Shown in pieces: positions 6,333-14,891 of a stretch of DNA of 37,971 nucleotides (the stretch's first letter is position 1; every line of letters starts with the position of its first letter). This DNA is from an uncultured Clostridia bacterium (GTDB taxonomy: Bacteria; Bacillota; Clostridia; Christensenellales; Borkfalkiaceae), in the NCBI GenBank assembly GCA_944341895.1, contig CALVMB010000009.1, positions 1 to 37,971 on the forward strand, read 5' to 3'. The notes beneath the pieces are model-generated. The model was not told where the DNA came from and ran no database searches. It was given only the letters and a program-made list of their open reading frames with translations. Both the position numbers and the translations under genes were made by a program.

Positions 6333-7841
6333 TTAGTGCGTGAACAGGAAGGTGAACAGGAAGATGAGCGTGAGCACCGCCGTGACGGGGCTGATCTCTT
6401 TGACCTTGCCGGTGCACAGTTTGATGATCGTGTAGGACAGGAAGCCCGCCGCGATACCGTAGGAGATGGAGTAGGTGAAACTCATCACCGCGATGGTCAG
6501 GAAGGCAGGAACAGCCGCCGCAGGATCTTTCCAGTCGATGTCCGTGACGTTGCGCATCATGAGCACGCCGACATACATGAGCGCGCCCGCCGTAGCGCAG
6601 GAAGGAATGAGCGCCGCGATGGGGCTGAGGAACATGGCGATCGCGAACAGCACCGCGACGACCAGGGAGGTCAGGCCCGTCCTGCCGCCTTCGGCAACGC
6701 CCGCAGAGGACTCGACGAAGGTCGTGACCGTGGAGGTGCCGAGGATGGCGCCCGTGCAGGTCGCGATGGAGTCGCACAGCAGAGCCTTCTGGATGTTCTT
6801 GACTTCGCCCGTCTCGTCGATCAGGCCGCTCTCTTTGCCCGCCGCCTGGCAGGTGCCCATGAGGGTGCCGATGGTATCGAACATGTCGACCATGGCGAAC
6901 GCGATGAGCGCCGCGATGAAGTCGAAGATCTGCGAACCTTCGATGTTCTTGAAGCCTTCGACAAACACCTGGCCGACCGCCTGGGTGCCGAAATCTTTGA
7001 ACGCCTGGATGGGGTTGTTGAAGGTGATGGCGTCAAACACCGCCTCGCAGGACGCGGAACCCGCCGCATAGCCAATGGCGCAGAAGATGTAGTACAGGAT
7101 CGCACTGCCGATGATGCCGAGCACCATCGCCGCCTTGATCTTCAGTTTGGAGAAGATGGCGATCATGAGCAGGGAGATGACGGAGACCGCAGCCGCGATC
7201 ATCGCCGCACCGCTCGACGTGAAGGCGAGCACGTTGAACGAAACCATGCCGACCAGCGTGGAACTGTCCACGACCAGGCCCGCATTCTGCATGCCGACGA
7301 AGGCGATGAACAGACCGATGCCCGCGGGGATCGCGATGCGGATGGCGGCAGGCACCGAACGGACGATCGCTTTGCGCGCGCCGACGATGGTCAGGAGCAG
7401 GAACAGGATGCCCGAGCAAAGGACGATGAGCAGCGCGTTCGCATACGAATACCCCATCGTAATGCAGATGGTGTACACAAAGAACGCGTTCAAGCCCATG
7501 CCGGGAGCCTGCGCAAACGGCAACTTGGCAAGGAACGCCATCAGCAGGGTGCCGACGATCGCCGCGATCGCGGTGACGATGTACATCGCGCCGTAGGTGA
7601 CGGTGCCCAACTCCGCGAACATACCCGCGTTGACCATGAGGATGTACACCATCGTCATGAAGGTGGTCAGACCCGCGAGCATCTCCGTCTTGAAGTTCGA
7701 CTTCATCTTCGTGATGCCGAAGAAGTTGTCGACCTTGCCCAGAAAACCCTTGTAGGGAGTGGCGACCGCCGCTTCCGCCGCAGGCGCTTCGGTCTGCACG
7801 GGCTCGGACTGCGGCATTTCGTCGTTCCGGTTTTCTTCCAT
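6333..7841 (-). CDS. AzgA-type purine permease (NCS2 family)
   Basis: Membrane transporter of 502 residues for purine bases (adenine, guanine or hypoxanthine; the exact one cannot be told). Family motifs are TTFMTMVYILMVNAGMF in the first membrane segment, AQAPGMGLNAFF (substrate-site loop), DMFDTIGTLMGT, and the stretch from STVTTFVESSAG to the last segments, with 12-14 hydrophobic segments overall. An N-terminal tail of about 30 residues rich in Glu, Ala and Pro is unusual for the family and probably disordered. The ATG at 7841 has GGAGG seven bases upstream; the longer frame would run into the leader hairpin. It is monocistronic with a terminator. The leader carries no purine-riboswitch core but has overlapping palindromes at 7889-7932. 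Confidence 0.9.
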   Translation of the reverse strand: MEENRNDEMPQSEPVQTEAPAAEAAVATPYKGFLGKVDNFFGITKMKSNFKTEMLAGLTTFMTMVYILMVNAGMFAELGTVTYGAMYIVTAIAAIVGTLLMAFLAKLPFAQAPGMGLNAFFVYTICITMGYSYANALLIVLCSGILFLLLTIVGARKAIVRSVPAAIRIAIPAGIGLFIAFVGMQNAGLVVDSSTLVGMVSFNVLAFTSSGAAMIAAAVSVISLLMIAIFSKLKIKAAMVLGIIGSAILYYIFCAIGYAAGSASCEAVFDAITFNNPIQAFKDFGTQAVGQVFVEGFKNIEGSQIFDFIAALIAFAMVDMFDTIGTLMGTCQAAGKESGLIDETGEVKNIQKALLCDSIATCTGAILGTSTVTTFVESSAGVAEGGRTGLTSLVVAVLFAIAMFLSPIAALIPSCATAGALMYVGVLMMRNVTDIDWKDPAAAVPAFLTIAVMSFTYSISYGIAAGFLSYTIIKLCTGKVKEISPVTAVLTLIFLFTFLFTH

Positions 7842-7888
7842 TGGTAAACCTCCAAACAGTAATATTCTGCGCGGTTCCGATAGCGCCT

Positions 7889-7932
7889 GTTCGCTGTTTC
7901 CGATAGGAAACAGCGAACAAGGGCCCTTGTTC
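7889..7932 (-). promoter_or_regulatory. Overlapping hairpins in the purine permease leader
   Basis: A perfect 13-bp hairpin (7889-7901 / 7906-7918) with a four-base loop lies about 50 bases before the permease ATG. An 18-base perfect palindrome GAACAAGGGCCCTTGTTC (7915-7932) shares GAAC with it, so the two structures exclude each other. No T run follows, so neither is a simple terminator. Further upstream is AT-rich sequence with a possible -10 (TAAAAT or TATAGA opposite about 7944-7955). Confidence 0.55.
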
Positions 7933-8045
7933 TCGCGCGATTTTCTATATTTTATCACAAGTTTTTAACAAACGCAAACACATGCACGACGCGCGCCCTG
8001 TCTTTCACAAATAATTTTGCGCAAAACCGCCCGCGCTCGGCCCGT

Positions 8046-9236
8046 TCAGCCCGCATTGACGATCGCGAGCACCTCAACGATCTTCTGTACCGCCTCTTCG
8101 AGCAGTTCCTCGGTGTGCGTGGCGGTGTAACTGGTGCGCAGCAGGCACTGCCCCGCGGGCGCGGCGGGCGCGATGACAGGATTGACGTAGACGCCGCGTT
8201 CGAGAAGAAGGCGGCAGGCGGCAAACGTCTTGTCGTTTTCGTATGTATAGATGGGGATGATGGGCGTGAGGCTCTCGATGATGGGCACGCCGTTCTCGCG
8301 CAGGCGGCGGCGCATGAACTCGCTCAGTCCGAGCAGCCTGTGCACCCGCTCGGGCTCCCGCCGCAGGATGGCGAGCGCCGCGCGCGCACAGCAGACCGCC
8401 GCAGGCGTCATGCTCGCACTGAAGATAAAGGGCCTGGAATTGAGACGGACAAACTCCGCCACGTCGGCGCGCGCCGCCATATACCCGCCGATGCTCGCCA
8501 GCGATTTGGAGAATGTGCCCATGAGCACGTCCACCTCCTCTTCCAGCCCGAAGTATTCGGCGGTGCCGCGCCCCGTCTTGCCCAAAACGCCCAGGCCGTG
8601 CGCGTCGTCTACCATGACGCGCGCGCCGTATTTTTTGGCGAGCGCCACGATCTCGGGCAGTTTGCAGATATCGCCGCTCATGGAAAACACGCCGTCGGTG
8701 ACGATCAGTTTGCCGCATTCCTCGGGCAGAGAAGCGAGGCGGCTTTCGAGGTCGGCCATGTCGCTGTGATTGTAGCGCACCATCCTTCCCAAACTCAGGC
8801 GGCACCCGTCGTAGATGCTGGCGTGGTTCTCCTTGTCGCACAGCACAACGTCGTTCATGCCGACCAGCGCGCCGATGATGCCGAGGTTGGACTGAAAGCC
8901 CGTGCCGAACGTCACCGCGCCGTCCTTGTGCAGAAAGTCCGCGATCTCGCGCTCGAGCGCGACGTGGATATCCAGCGTGCCATTGAGAAAACGAGACCCC
9001 GAACAGCCGCTGCCGTACCGTTCGATCGCCTCCCTCCCCGCCCGTATGACCTCGGGGTGGTTGGTCAGCCCGAGGTAATTGTTCGAACCGAGCATGACGG
9101 TGCGCCGCCCCTCCATGTCCACCACCGTATCCTGCCCGGAATACAGGGTGTGAAAATAGGGAAACGCCCCTTGCGCCTTCGCCTCCTGCGCCATCCGATA
9201 ATTGAGATTTTTCGGGATCTTATCGAAAATATCCAT
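8046..9236 (-). CDS. Alpha-oxoamine synthase (SPT / BioF / Kbl family)
   Basis: PLP enzyme of 396 residues that condenses an amino acid with an acyl-CoA with loss of CO2 or forms the reverse-type product. The family includes 8-amino-7-oxononanoate synthase, 2-amino-3-ketobutyrate ligase and bacterial serine palmitoyltransferase. Visible motifs are GSNNYLGLT, GSGCSGSRFLNGT, the VDDAHGLGVLG aspartate/histidine motif, and the PLP lysine in GTFSKSLAS. The start MDIFDKIPKN and the PYFHTLYSGQDT segment look to me most like the Bacteroides-type serine palmitoyltransferase branch, but this is an impression, not an alignment. It is a lone gene: no biotin genes, threonine dehydrogenase or sphingolipid genes are adjacent. 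Strong AGGAGG and a promoter at 9290-9319. Confidence 0.85.
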   Translation of the reverse strand: MDIFDKIPKNLNYRMAQEAKAQGAFPYFHTLYSGQDTVVDMEGRRTVMLGSNNYLGLTNHPEVIRAGREAIERYGSGCSGSRFLNGTLDIHVALEREIADFLHKDGAVTFGTGFQSNLGIIGALVGMNDVVLCDKENHASIYDGCRLSLGRMVRYNHSDMADLESRLASLPEECGKLIVTDGVFSMSGDICKLPEIVALAKKYGARVMVDDAHGLGVLGKTGRGTAEYFGLEEEVDVLMGTFSKSLASIGGYMAARADVAEFVRLNSRPFIFSASMTPAAVCCARAALAILRREPERVHRLLGLSEFMRRRLRENGVPIIESLTPIIPIYTYENDKTFAACRLLLERGVYVNPVIAPAAPAGQCLLRTSYTATHTEELLEEAVQKIVEVLAIVNAG

Positions 9237-9289
9237 CTTTTTCCTCCTGTTCTTTGCGGCACACTTATCATAAAATACGCGCCTTCGTC

Positions 9290-9319
9290 AGTATAACATA
9301 TGACAAATGCATTTGACAA
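9290..9319 (-). promoter_or_regulatory. Promoter of the alpha-oxoamine synthase gene
   Basis: On the minus strand TTGTCA (9319-9314), 18-base spacer, TATACT (9295-9290), with TG one base before the -10. Predicted start is near 9283, leaving a leader of about 46 bases. Confidence 0.7.
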
Positions 9320-9364
9320 GCGTTTTTGTCGAATTCCCTTGCGGGACCGAACCGCACAAAAAAC

Positions 9365-9387
9365 CCCGCCGCGCAGAGCGCGGCGGG
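9365..9387 (-). terminator. Terminator of the metal-resistance operon
   Basis: CCCGCCGCGC, loop AGA, GCGCGGCGGG, followed on the minus strand by six T. It is about 140 bases after the ATPase stop; the sequence between is non-coding. Confidence 0.85.
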
Positions 9388-9525
9388 CGGGATAGACGCG
9401 GCGGCACGAATGCAAGGGTGCCGATCGGACCTGCTCCGAAAAGGATATTTTGCGCATTTTCATGCCGCGCGCATGGCGGGCAGCCGTGCGGCGGGCAGGC
9501 GTGCGGCGTCGGCCGTTTTGCGGCG

Positions 9526-11592
9526 TCAGACCTTTCGCAGCGGCAGGCGGGTACGGAAAGAATTGAGCACGGCGAGCATCATCACCCCCACGTCGGCGAA
9601 CACCGCCAGCCCGAGCGGAATGAGTCCGCACAGCCCCAGCGCCATGACGGCGACCTTGACCGCCACCGAAAAGACGATGTTCTGCAACACGACGGCGCGC
9701 GTGCGCCGCGCGATGCGGCGCGCAAGCGGCAAGAGCGAGAGATCGCCCGTCATGAGCACGACGTCGGACGCCTCGATCGCCGCGTCGCTGCCCACGCCGC
9801 CCATCGATACCCCGACGTCCGCCTCCATCAAAAGAGGCGCGTCGTTGATGCCGTCCCCCGCGTACATAAGCATGCCCTGTTCGCGCAGGCGCTTTGCGAC
9901 GTCGAGTTTGTCGGCGGGGAGCAAGTCGGCATACACGCCGTCCAGTCCCGCCTCTTGGGCGATGGCTTCCGCGCGCGGGCGGTTGTCGCCCGTGAGCATG
10001 TAACAGCCCTGCACCCCCTGCGCCCGCAGCGCGGCGATCGCCTGCGCCGCGTTTTCCTTGCACTTGTCCTCAATGACGACGCAGCCGAGATACTTTCCGC
10101 CCAGCGCGACATACACGAGCGTGCCGCCCGCGCATTCGCGCACCGCCACGCCGTGTTCGGCGAGCAGGCGGGCGTTGCCGACCAGCGCCTCCTCTCCCCC
10201 GACGGTGCACACAATGCCCCGCCCCGCGATCTCGCGCGCATTTTCGGCGGCGCAGGCGGGAAGATCCGCAAACGCCTCGGCGAGCGGATGCGAGGAATTG
10301 CGTTCGGCGGCGGCGGCAACGGAGAGAACCCGTTCACGGTCGCCGTACACGGCGGCTACGGTGAACTTTCCGTACGTGAGGGTGCCCGTCTTGTCAAAGG
10401 CCGCCACCCGCACGGCGGCGAGCGCGTCCAGCCCCGTGGAGCCCTTGACGAGGATGCCCTGTTTCGCCGCGAATCCGATGCCGCTGAAATAGGAGAGCGG
10501 CACCGAAATGACCAGCGCGCAGGGACAGGAAATGACTAAAAAGACGAGCGCGCGCTGCACCCACGCGCCGAGGTTGGCGGCGTAATCCGCCGTAAACAGC
10601 GGACCGAGAAACGCCACGCACACGGCGAGCGCGACCACGACGGGGGTATAGATACGGGCGAACTTTGTGATGAACTTTTCGCTCTTTGCCTTGTTCGCCG
10701 CCGAATTTTCGACGAGATCGAGGATCTTGGCGACGGTGCTGTCCGCATAGTCCTTTTCGGCGCGCACCTCGACGACGGCGCCCGCATTGATGCTCCCGCC
10801 CAGCACGGCATCCCCTTCGCCGACCTCGCGCAGCAACGCCTCGCCCGTCAGCGACTTGGTATCCAGCGACGTACTGCCGCGCACGACCACGCCGTCCGCG
10901 GCGATCTTTTCGCCCGCACGGACGAGCAGGACATCGCCCGCGCGCACTTCTTCGGGCGGCACCGTCTTCTGCCCCTGTGCGGTGAGGACGGTCGCCGTCT
11001 CGCTCTTGAGGTCCATCAGCCCCGCGATGGAACGGCGGGACGCGCCGACGGCGAGCGACTGGAGCAGTTCGCCCAGGCTGTATAGGACCATGACTTCCGC
11101 CGCTTCCGCATATTGACCGAGCGCGATCGCGCCGATCGAGGCGAGCGTCATGAGAAAATTTTCGTCCAGGAACCTGCCGTGCAGGATGTTTTTCGCCGTC
11201 TGCCACAGGATCTCCCAGCCGACGACGAGATACGCCGCGCCGTAGAGCACATACATCGCGACCGCGGCGCCGCGCGCGCTTGCAAAGGCATACTCGAGCA
11301 CCAGCCCCGCAAGCAGGCATGCCGCGGCAAAGGCGATGCTGCACGCCTCGAAACGGACGTGCTTTTTCTCCTCCCCCCGCTCCGTTTCCTCGACGATCTG
11401 CACGTTTTCAAAGCCGCGCACCGCCTGCAGGGCGGCGGAGAACGTCTCTTCCGACTCGCAGTCCAAAAAGAGGCTCTGCCGCGCAAAATCCACCCGCGCG
11501 CGGCGCACGCCCTGCACTTTGCCCAGGCGCCGCTCTAGTTCGGCGGCGCAGTTGGCGCAGTCCAGGTTTTTCAGGCGCAGGCGCTTGGTCAT
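9526..11592 (-). CDS. cadA: Zn/Cd/Pb-exporting P1B-type ATPase
   Basis: Heavy-metal efflux pump of the cytoplasmic membrane, 688 residues. In order: an N-terminal heavy-metal-associated domain with DCANC at 11-15; membrane helices; the actuator domain with LTGEAL; the transport-site helix with CPCALVISVP; the phosphorylation motif DKTGTLT; the SSHPLA nucleotide-domain motif; GDGINDAP; and a last helix with ADVGVMM. CPC followed by SxP, together with Asp in the last helix, fits the P1B-2 group (Zn, Cd, Pb) rather than copper. The ATG overlaps the repressor stop (ATGA), so the two are translationally coupled. The metal specificity is inferred from motifs. Confidence 0.93.
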   Translation of the reverse strand: MTKRLRLKNLDCANCAAELERRLGKVQGVRRARVDFARQSLFLDCESEETFSAALQAVRGFENVQIVEETERGEEKKHVRFEACSIAFAAACLLAGLVLEYAFASARGAAVAMYVLYGAAYLVVGWEILWQTAKNILHGRFLDENFLMTLASIGAIALGQYAEAAEVMVLYSLGELLQSLAVGASRRSIAGLMDLKSETATVLTAQGQKTVPPEEVRAGDVLLVRAGEKIAADGVVVRGSTSLDTKSLTGEALLREVGEGDAVLGGSINAGAVVEVRAEKDYADSTVAKILDLVENSAANKAKSEKFITKFARIYTPVVVALAVCVAFLGPLFTADYAANLGAWVQRALVFLVISCPCALVISVPLSYFSGIGFAAKQGILVKGSTGLDALAAVRVAAFDKTGTLTYGKFTVAAVYGDRERVLSVAAAAERNSSHPLAEAFADLPACAAENAREIAGRGIVCTVGGEEALVGNARLLAEHGVAVRECAGGTLVYVALGGKYLGCVVIEDKCKENAAQAIAALRAQGVQGCYMLTGDNRPRAEAIAQEAGLDGVYADLLPADKLDVAKRLREQGMLMYAGDGINDAPLLMEADVGVSMGGVGSDAAIEASDVVLMTGDLSLLPLARRIARRTRAVVLQNIVFSVAVKVAVMALGLCGLIPLGLAVFADVGVMMLAVLNSFRTRLPLRKV

Positions 11593-11990
11593 GCCTCTTC
11601 CTCCCCGTCGCAATGCAGGTGCGCGCGGCTCATGAGCACGATGCCCGCAATGTGTTCGTCGGCGAGGGAATACAGGACGTTTTTCCCCTCCCGCCGCGCG
11701 CGCACGATGCGGCAATCCCTGAGGATGCGCAACTGGTGCGAGACGTTGCTCTGGTTGCCGCCCACCGCGGCGGCGATGTGGTACACGCACATCTCCCCTT
11801 CCAGCAGGGCGAGTATGATCTTCATGCGCGACGGCTCGCCGATCGCCTTGAACGCGCCGCACATCTGTGCGATCGCGTCCGCATCGGGCATATTTTTCTG
11901 CGCGCGCCCCGCGAGCAGGGCATGTTCGCTTTCATCGGCGATGCTGTCCGCACAGACGCGCCCCGCCGCGCCCCGTTTGACCTCTTCCAT
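11589..11990 (-). CDS. ArsR/SmtB-family metal-sensing repressor
   Basis: Winged-helix dimeric repressor of 133 residues, expected to leave its operator when Zn, Cd or Pb binds. The helix-turn-helix region is MCVYHIAAAVGGNQSNVSHQ and the wing is REGKNVLYSL. The alpha-5 metal site of SmtB/CzrA is visible as DEH followed by H eleven residues later and a second H two on (DEHIAGIVLMSRAHLH). The position of the SmtB Glu120 ligand is Cys here, so the ligand set may differ. There is no N-terminal CxC as in CadC. It is the first gene of the operon with the efflux ATPase, whose start it overlaps by four bases. The promoter with operator is at 12073-12108. Confidence 0.92.
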   Translation of the reverse strand: MEEVKRGAAGRVCADSIADESEHALLAGRAQKNMPDADAIAQMCGAFKAIGEPSRMKIILALLEGEMCVYHIAAAVGGNQSNVSHQLRILRDCRIVRARREGKNVLYSLADEHIAGIVLMSRAHLHCDGEEEA

Positions 11991-12072
11991 GTTCTCCTCT
12001 CCTTTCCGATGCCGCGGCGCGCCCTTGCGGCCCTTTGCCGCCGAACGCCGCCCGCGGTTCTCTTCGGTTTAC

Positions 12073-12108
12073 ATATGAAATTATATTCATATATTAATAT
12101 ATTGTCAA
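12073..12108 (-). promoter_or_regulatory. Consensus promoter with ArsR/SmtB operator on the -10
   Basis: On the minus strand TTGACA (12108-12103), exactly 17 bases, TATAAT (12085-12080). This is a full sigma-A consensus. The inverted repeat ATATGAA (12073-12079) / TTCATAT (12086-12092) has the -10 hexamer as its spacer, so a bound dimer would block polymerase. The repeat matches the ATATGAA-n6-TTCATAT type used by SmtB/ArsR repressors. Confidence 0.88.
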
Positions 12109-12123
12109 GCGGGGAAAACCAAA

Positions 12124-12149
12124 AAAACCGACCCGAATGCGGGTCGGTT
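12124..12149 (-). terminator. Terminator of feoA-feoB-pseudouridine synthase
   Basis: AAACCGACCCG, loop AATG, CGGGTCGGTTT, followed on the minus strand by a T run. It lies about 135 bases after the stop of the pseudouridine synthase and just upstream of the metal-operon promoter, insulating the two. Confidence 0.88.
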
Positions 12150-12283
12150 TCGAAAAACAGGAATATGCCGCCGAGCGCGGGCGCGCAAAGTTTGCAAAAA
12201 ACGCCGCAAAGGGCGGAGGCGGGCAATGCGTTCCGCGGGCGGGCACAGAACACGGACGAGCGGTACAGCCGTGCGCACCGAAT

Positions 12284-13108
12284 TCAGCGCGCGGGCAGTT
12301 CGGCGCGGAAAGCGGAGACAAACGTCCTTTTGTGCAGACCCGCAAGGGCGGGGCAGTCGAAGGAGAGTTCCTTGGCGACGAGGATGTGCCGCCGCACGCC
12401 GAGGGAAGCGTTTTTTGCCTCATCGCCGTACTTTTCGTCGCCGACGACGGGGTTGCCTACAAACGCCATGTGCGCGCGGATCTGGTGCGTTTTGCCCGTG
12501 CCGAGGCGGATGCGCACGCGCGCGTACGCGCCGCAGTCCTCCGTCACCTCGTACGAGGTCTCGATGCGGACGGCGCCCTTGGCGGGGGCGGTCGAAACGC
12601 GCACGCGGGCATGTTCCGCATCCTTTTGCAGATAGGCCGCGAGGTCGGCTTTCGGCTTTGCGAAGGGACCGAAGCACAGCGCCTCGTACACCTTTTTGAC
12701 GCGCCGTTCGCGGAACGCGGAAAGCAGGGCGCGTTCGGCAGCATCCGTCTTTGCAAAGACGAGCAGACCGCAGGTATTGCGGTCCAGGCGGTGCACGGCG
12801 CGCGCGCCGCATTCCGCCGTCAGATGAAAGGCGAGCGCCTCGGTGTTCACGCCCGCGAATTTATCGGCGACGAGCGCGTCCGCGTCCTCATAGACGACGG
12901 TATAAAAGAGGCGCGCCTCCTCCTTGGGGGTGGTGAAATAGCACACCTCCTCCCCCGCATGCACGGTCACGTTTGCCCCGACGCGCGCGCCGCCGACGCG
13001 GATATCGCGGTCGCGCACAAGCCGCGCGAAGGCGAACGAGCCCTGCGCATAGTGTTCGTCGGTGAAATCCCGAAGCGTCTGCGTCTTTTCGGCGATGAAC
13101 TTTCGCAT
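12284..13108 (-). CDS. RluA/RluD-family pseudouridine synthase
   Basis: Isomerises uridine to pseudouridine in RNA, most likely 23S rRNA. The 274 residues carry an N-terminal S4-like part (MRKFIAEKTQTLRDFTDEHY...DIRVGGARVG) and the catalytic motif HRLDRNTCGLLVFAK with the essential Asp, then the late motif GKTHQIRAHMAFVGNPVVGD. The target site cannot be assigned. The ATG at 13108 has GGAGG close upstream, and that start lies 221 bases inside the 3' end of the feoB reading frame, in another frame. The gene is therefore probably translated from the feoAB mRNA. Confidence 0.9.
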   Translation of the reverse strand: MRKFIAEKTQTLRDFTDEHYAQGSFAFARLVRDRDIRVGGARVGANVTVHAGEEVCYFTTPKEEARLFYTVVYEDADALVADKFAGVNTEALAFHLTAECGARAVHRLDRNTCGLLVFAKTDAAERALLSAFRERRVKKVYEALCFGPFAKPKADLAAYLQKDAEHARVRVSTAPAKGAVRIETSYEVTEDCGAYARVRIRLGTGKTHQIRAHMAFVGNPVVGDEKYGDEAKNASLGVRRHILVAKELSFDCPALAGLHKRTFVSAFRAELPAR

Positions 13109-14891
13109 GTTTCCTCCGTGAAAACAAAAGGGTGAGCGCCGCACAGGGCGCCAGCGCGGCGAGCGCGGCGGCGCAGGCGGCGCCGTGCGCGAGGAGCGCA
13201 TAGAGAAGGTACGCCAGCAAAAAAGCGGCGAGCAGTTGTTCGGCAGTCTGCAGGAGGGCATAACGGACAGAGGTCTCCCGCGCGACGGCGGCGATCGCCG
13301 AAACGCAGGGCGGACAGGCGACCAAAAAGAGCAAAAATGCCGCCGCCGAGGGCGCGCTCATCGCCGCGGTCAGGTCGGTCCCGAAAAAAATGCCCAGCAT
13401 GCCCGCCACCGATTCCTTGGCGACGATGCCCGTGAGCGCCGCGAGCGCCACTTCCCAGCGGGTGATGCCCATGGGGTAAAAGAGATAGCGCAGCCCGCGG
13501 CAGAGCACGGCGAGCATGCCCTGTCCGCTTTCCGCGCCCACGTACCGAAGGCGGAAGGAAAAGGAAAGCAGGAACCAGAGCGCGACGAGCACCGCCAGCA
13601 CTACGGTGACGATCTTGATTATAAACTGTCGGAGCGAAAAAAGCAAGGATCTGGCGACCAGGCGCGGCGCCGGAAATTGCAGGCGCGCCGCTTCGAGCAC
13701 GAATTGTTCGCCGCCCCCCTTTCCGCCCGCGAACGCGACGGCGAGCGCGAGCAGGACGCCCGCGAGATATACCCCCGCGACCGCGAGAAAACTGCCGCCG
13801 AAAAAGGCGGAGACGAGCATCAGGTACACGGGCAGTTTTGCACTGCACGAGAGATACGGGAGCATGCGGAGCACCCGCTTCTGCACGCGCTCGTTTTCCA
13901 GCCCGCGCGTGGTCAGCGCCGCCGCGGCGGTGCAGCCGAAGCCCAGAAGCAGAGAAAACACCGCCCGCCCCGTCAGCCCGACCCTGCCGAACAGCCCGTC
14001 CGTGAGAAAGGCGAGCACGGACATGAATCCGCTCTCTTCGAGCAGGTACAGCGACGCGTACAGGATCGCCAGTTGCGGCAGAAAGGAAAAGAGCATGCCC
14101 GCCCCCGCGAACAGGGCGCGCAGGAATGCGCCGCCGACGGCGCTGCCCGCCCCTTCCGCGGCGCGGCCCAGCGCGCCGCCCGCCCCGTCGAACAGCGTCT
14201 GCATCCCCTCTTTGAGCAGTGTTCCCGGCATATACCTGCCGAAAGCGAGCAGAAAGGTGAGCAGAAACAGGGCGACGAACAGCGGAAAGGCGAACCACGG
14301 GCAGTACAACAGGCGCTCGGCGCGCGTGAAGACCTGTTCGCCCGCCGACCAGATGCCGCCGAGCAGTTGTTCGGGCGCACACTGCGGCGCGGGTGCGCGC
14401 GGCGGCGCCGCGCACGCCGAAGCGAGAAAGCGCCTGAGCCGCCCGATGTCGGCGCGGCGGCGGGCGGCGATACACAGCACGGGGATGCCCAGGCGGCGGG
14501 AAAGTTCCGCCGCGTCGCACCGCCCGCCCCGCTTGCGGAGCACGTCCGCCATGGTCACGACCAGCACGGCGGGAAGCCCGCGGCGCAGCACCTCGTACAC
14601 GAGCGGCATGGCGCGCGGCAGAGTGAGCGCATCGGCGACGCACACGGCGAGCCCGATCTCCCCCGCCGTGACGGCGCGGCTGGCCGCCTCTTCCTCGGGA
14701 CTGGTGGCGCGCAGGGCGTACAACCCGGGCAGGTCGTACACTTCGGCGCGCACGCCGCCGAGATCGGCGGGGCGGGACAGGGCGCGGACGGTGACGCCGT
14801 GCCAGTTGCCCGTGCGCGCGTGCCCGCCCGTGAGCGCGTTGAACAGCGTGGATTTACCGCAGTTGGGATTGCCGACGAGCGCGACGTTCAT
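12888..14891 (-). CDS. feoB: Ferrous iron transport protein B
   Basis: Fe(II) importer of the cytoplasmic membrane with an N-terminal G domain: P-loop GNPNCGKS at residues 7-14 and DLPGLYAL (G3). The usual NxxD (G4) reads TMAD, so its Asn is replaced. Membrane gates GFGCTAAAA and LSCSAKLPVYLML are present. The reading frame is 667 residues, but the last ~73 (after LLFSRRKHAKVH) are arginine-rich and are the shifted-frame translation of the pseudouridine synthase gene that begins at 13108. Either this is a real 221-base overlap or a stop codon was lost. The ATG at 14891 overlaps the feoA stop (ATGA) and has GGAGGAGGG upstream. Confidence 0.92.
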   Translation of the reverse strand: MNVALVGNPNCGKSTLFNALTGGHARTGNWHGVTVRALSRPADLGGVRAEVYDLPGLYALRATSPEEEAASRAVTAGEIGLAVCVADALTLPRAMPLVYEVLRRGLPAVLVVTMADVLRKRGGRCDAAELSRRLGIPVLCIAARRRADIGRLRRFLASACAAPPRAPAPQCAPEQLLGGIWSAGEQVFTRAERLLYCPWFAFPLFVALFLLTFLLAFGRYMPGTLLKEGMQTLFDGAGGALGRAAEGAGSAVGGAFLRALFAGAGMLFSFLPQLAILYASLYLLEESGFMSVLAFLTDGLFGRVGLTGRAVFSLLLGFGCTAAAALTTRGLENERVQKRVLRMLPYLSCSAKLPVYLMLVSAFFGGSFLAVAGVYLAGVLLALAVAFAGGKGGGEQFVLEAARLQFPAPRLVARSLLFSLRQFIIKIVTVVLAVLVALWFLLSFSFRLRYVGAESGQGMLAVLCRGLRYLFYPMGITRWEVALAALTGIVAKESVAGMLGIFFGTDLTAAMSAPSAAAFLLFLVACPPCVSAIAAVARETSVRYALLQTAEQLLAAFLLAYLLYALLAHGAACAAALAALAPCAALTLLFSRRKHAKVHRRKDADASGFHRRTLCAGLVRLRAACARPRYPRRRRARRGKRDRACGGGGVLFHHPQGGGAPLLYRRL

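Noticed and set aside
6336-7847. 503-codon plus-strand frame rich in Asp, Arg, His, Gly opposite the purine permease
   Set aside because: Antisense translation of membrane helices gives exactly such charged strings.
7842-7975. Purine (guanine/adenine) riboswitch before the permease
   Set aside because: The conserved three-way-junction bases (TATA...CCT, TTTCTACC-like) are absent; only palindromes are seen.
10536-11344. Extra reading frames inside the metal ATPase gene
   Set aside because: Arg-rich shifted-frame translations of cadA; no starts with ribosome sites.
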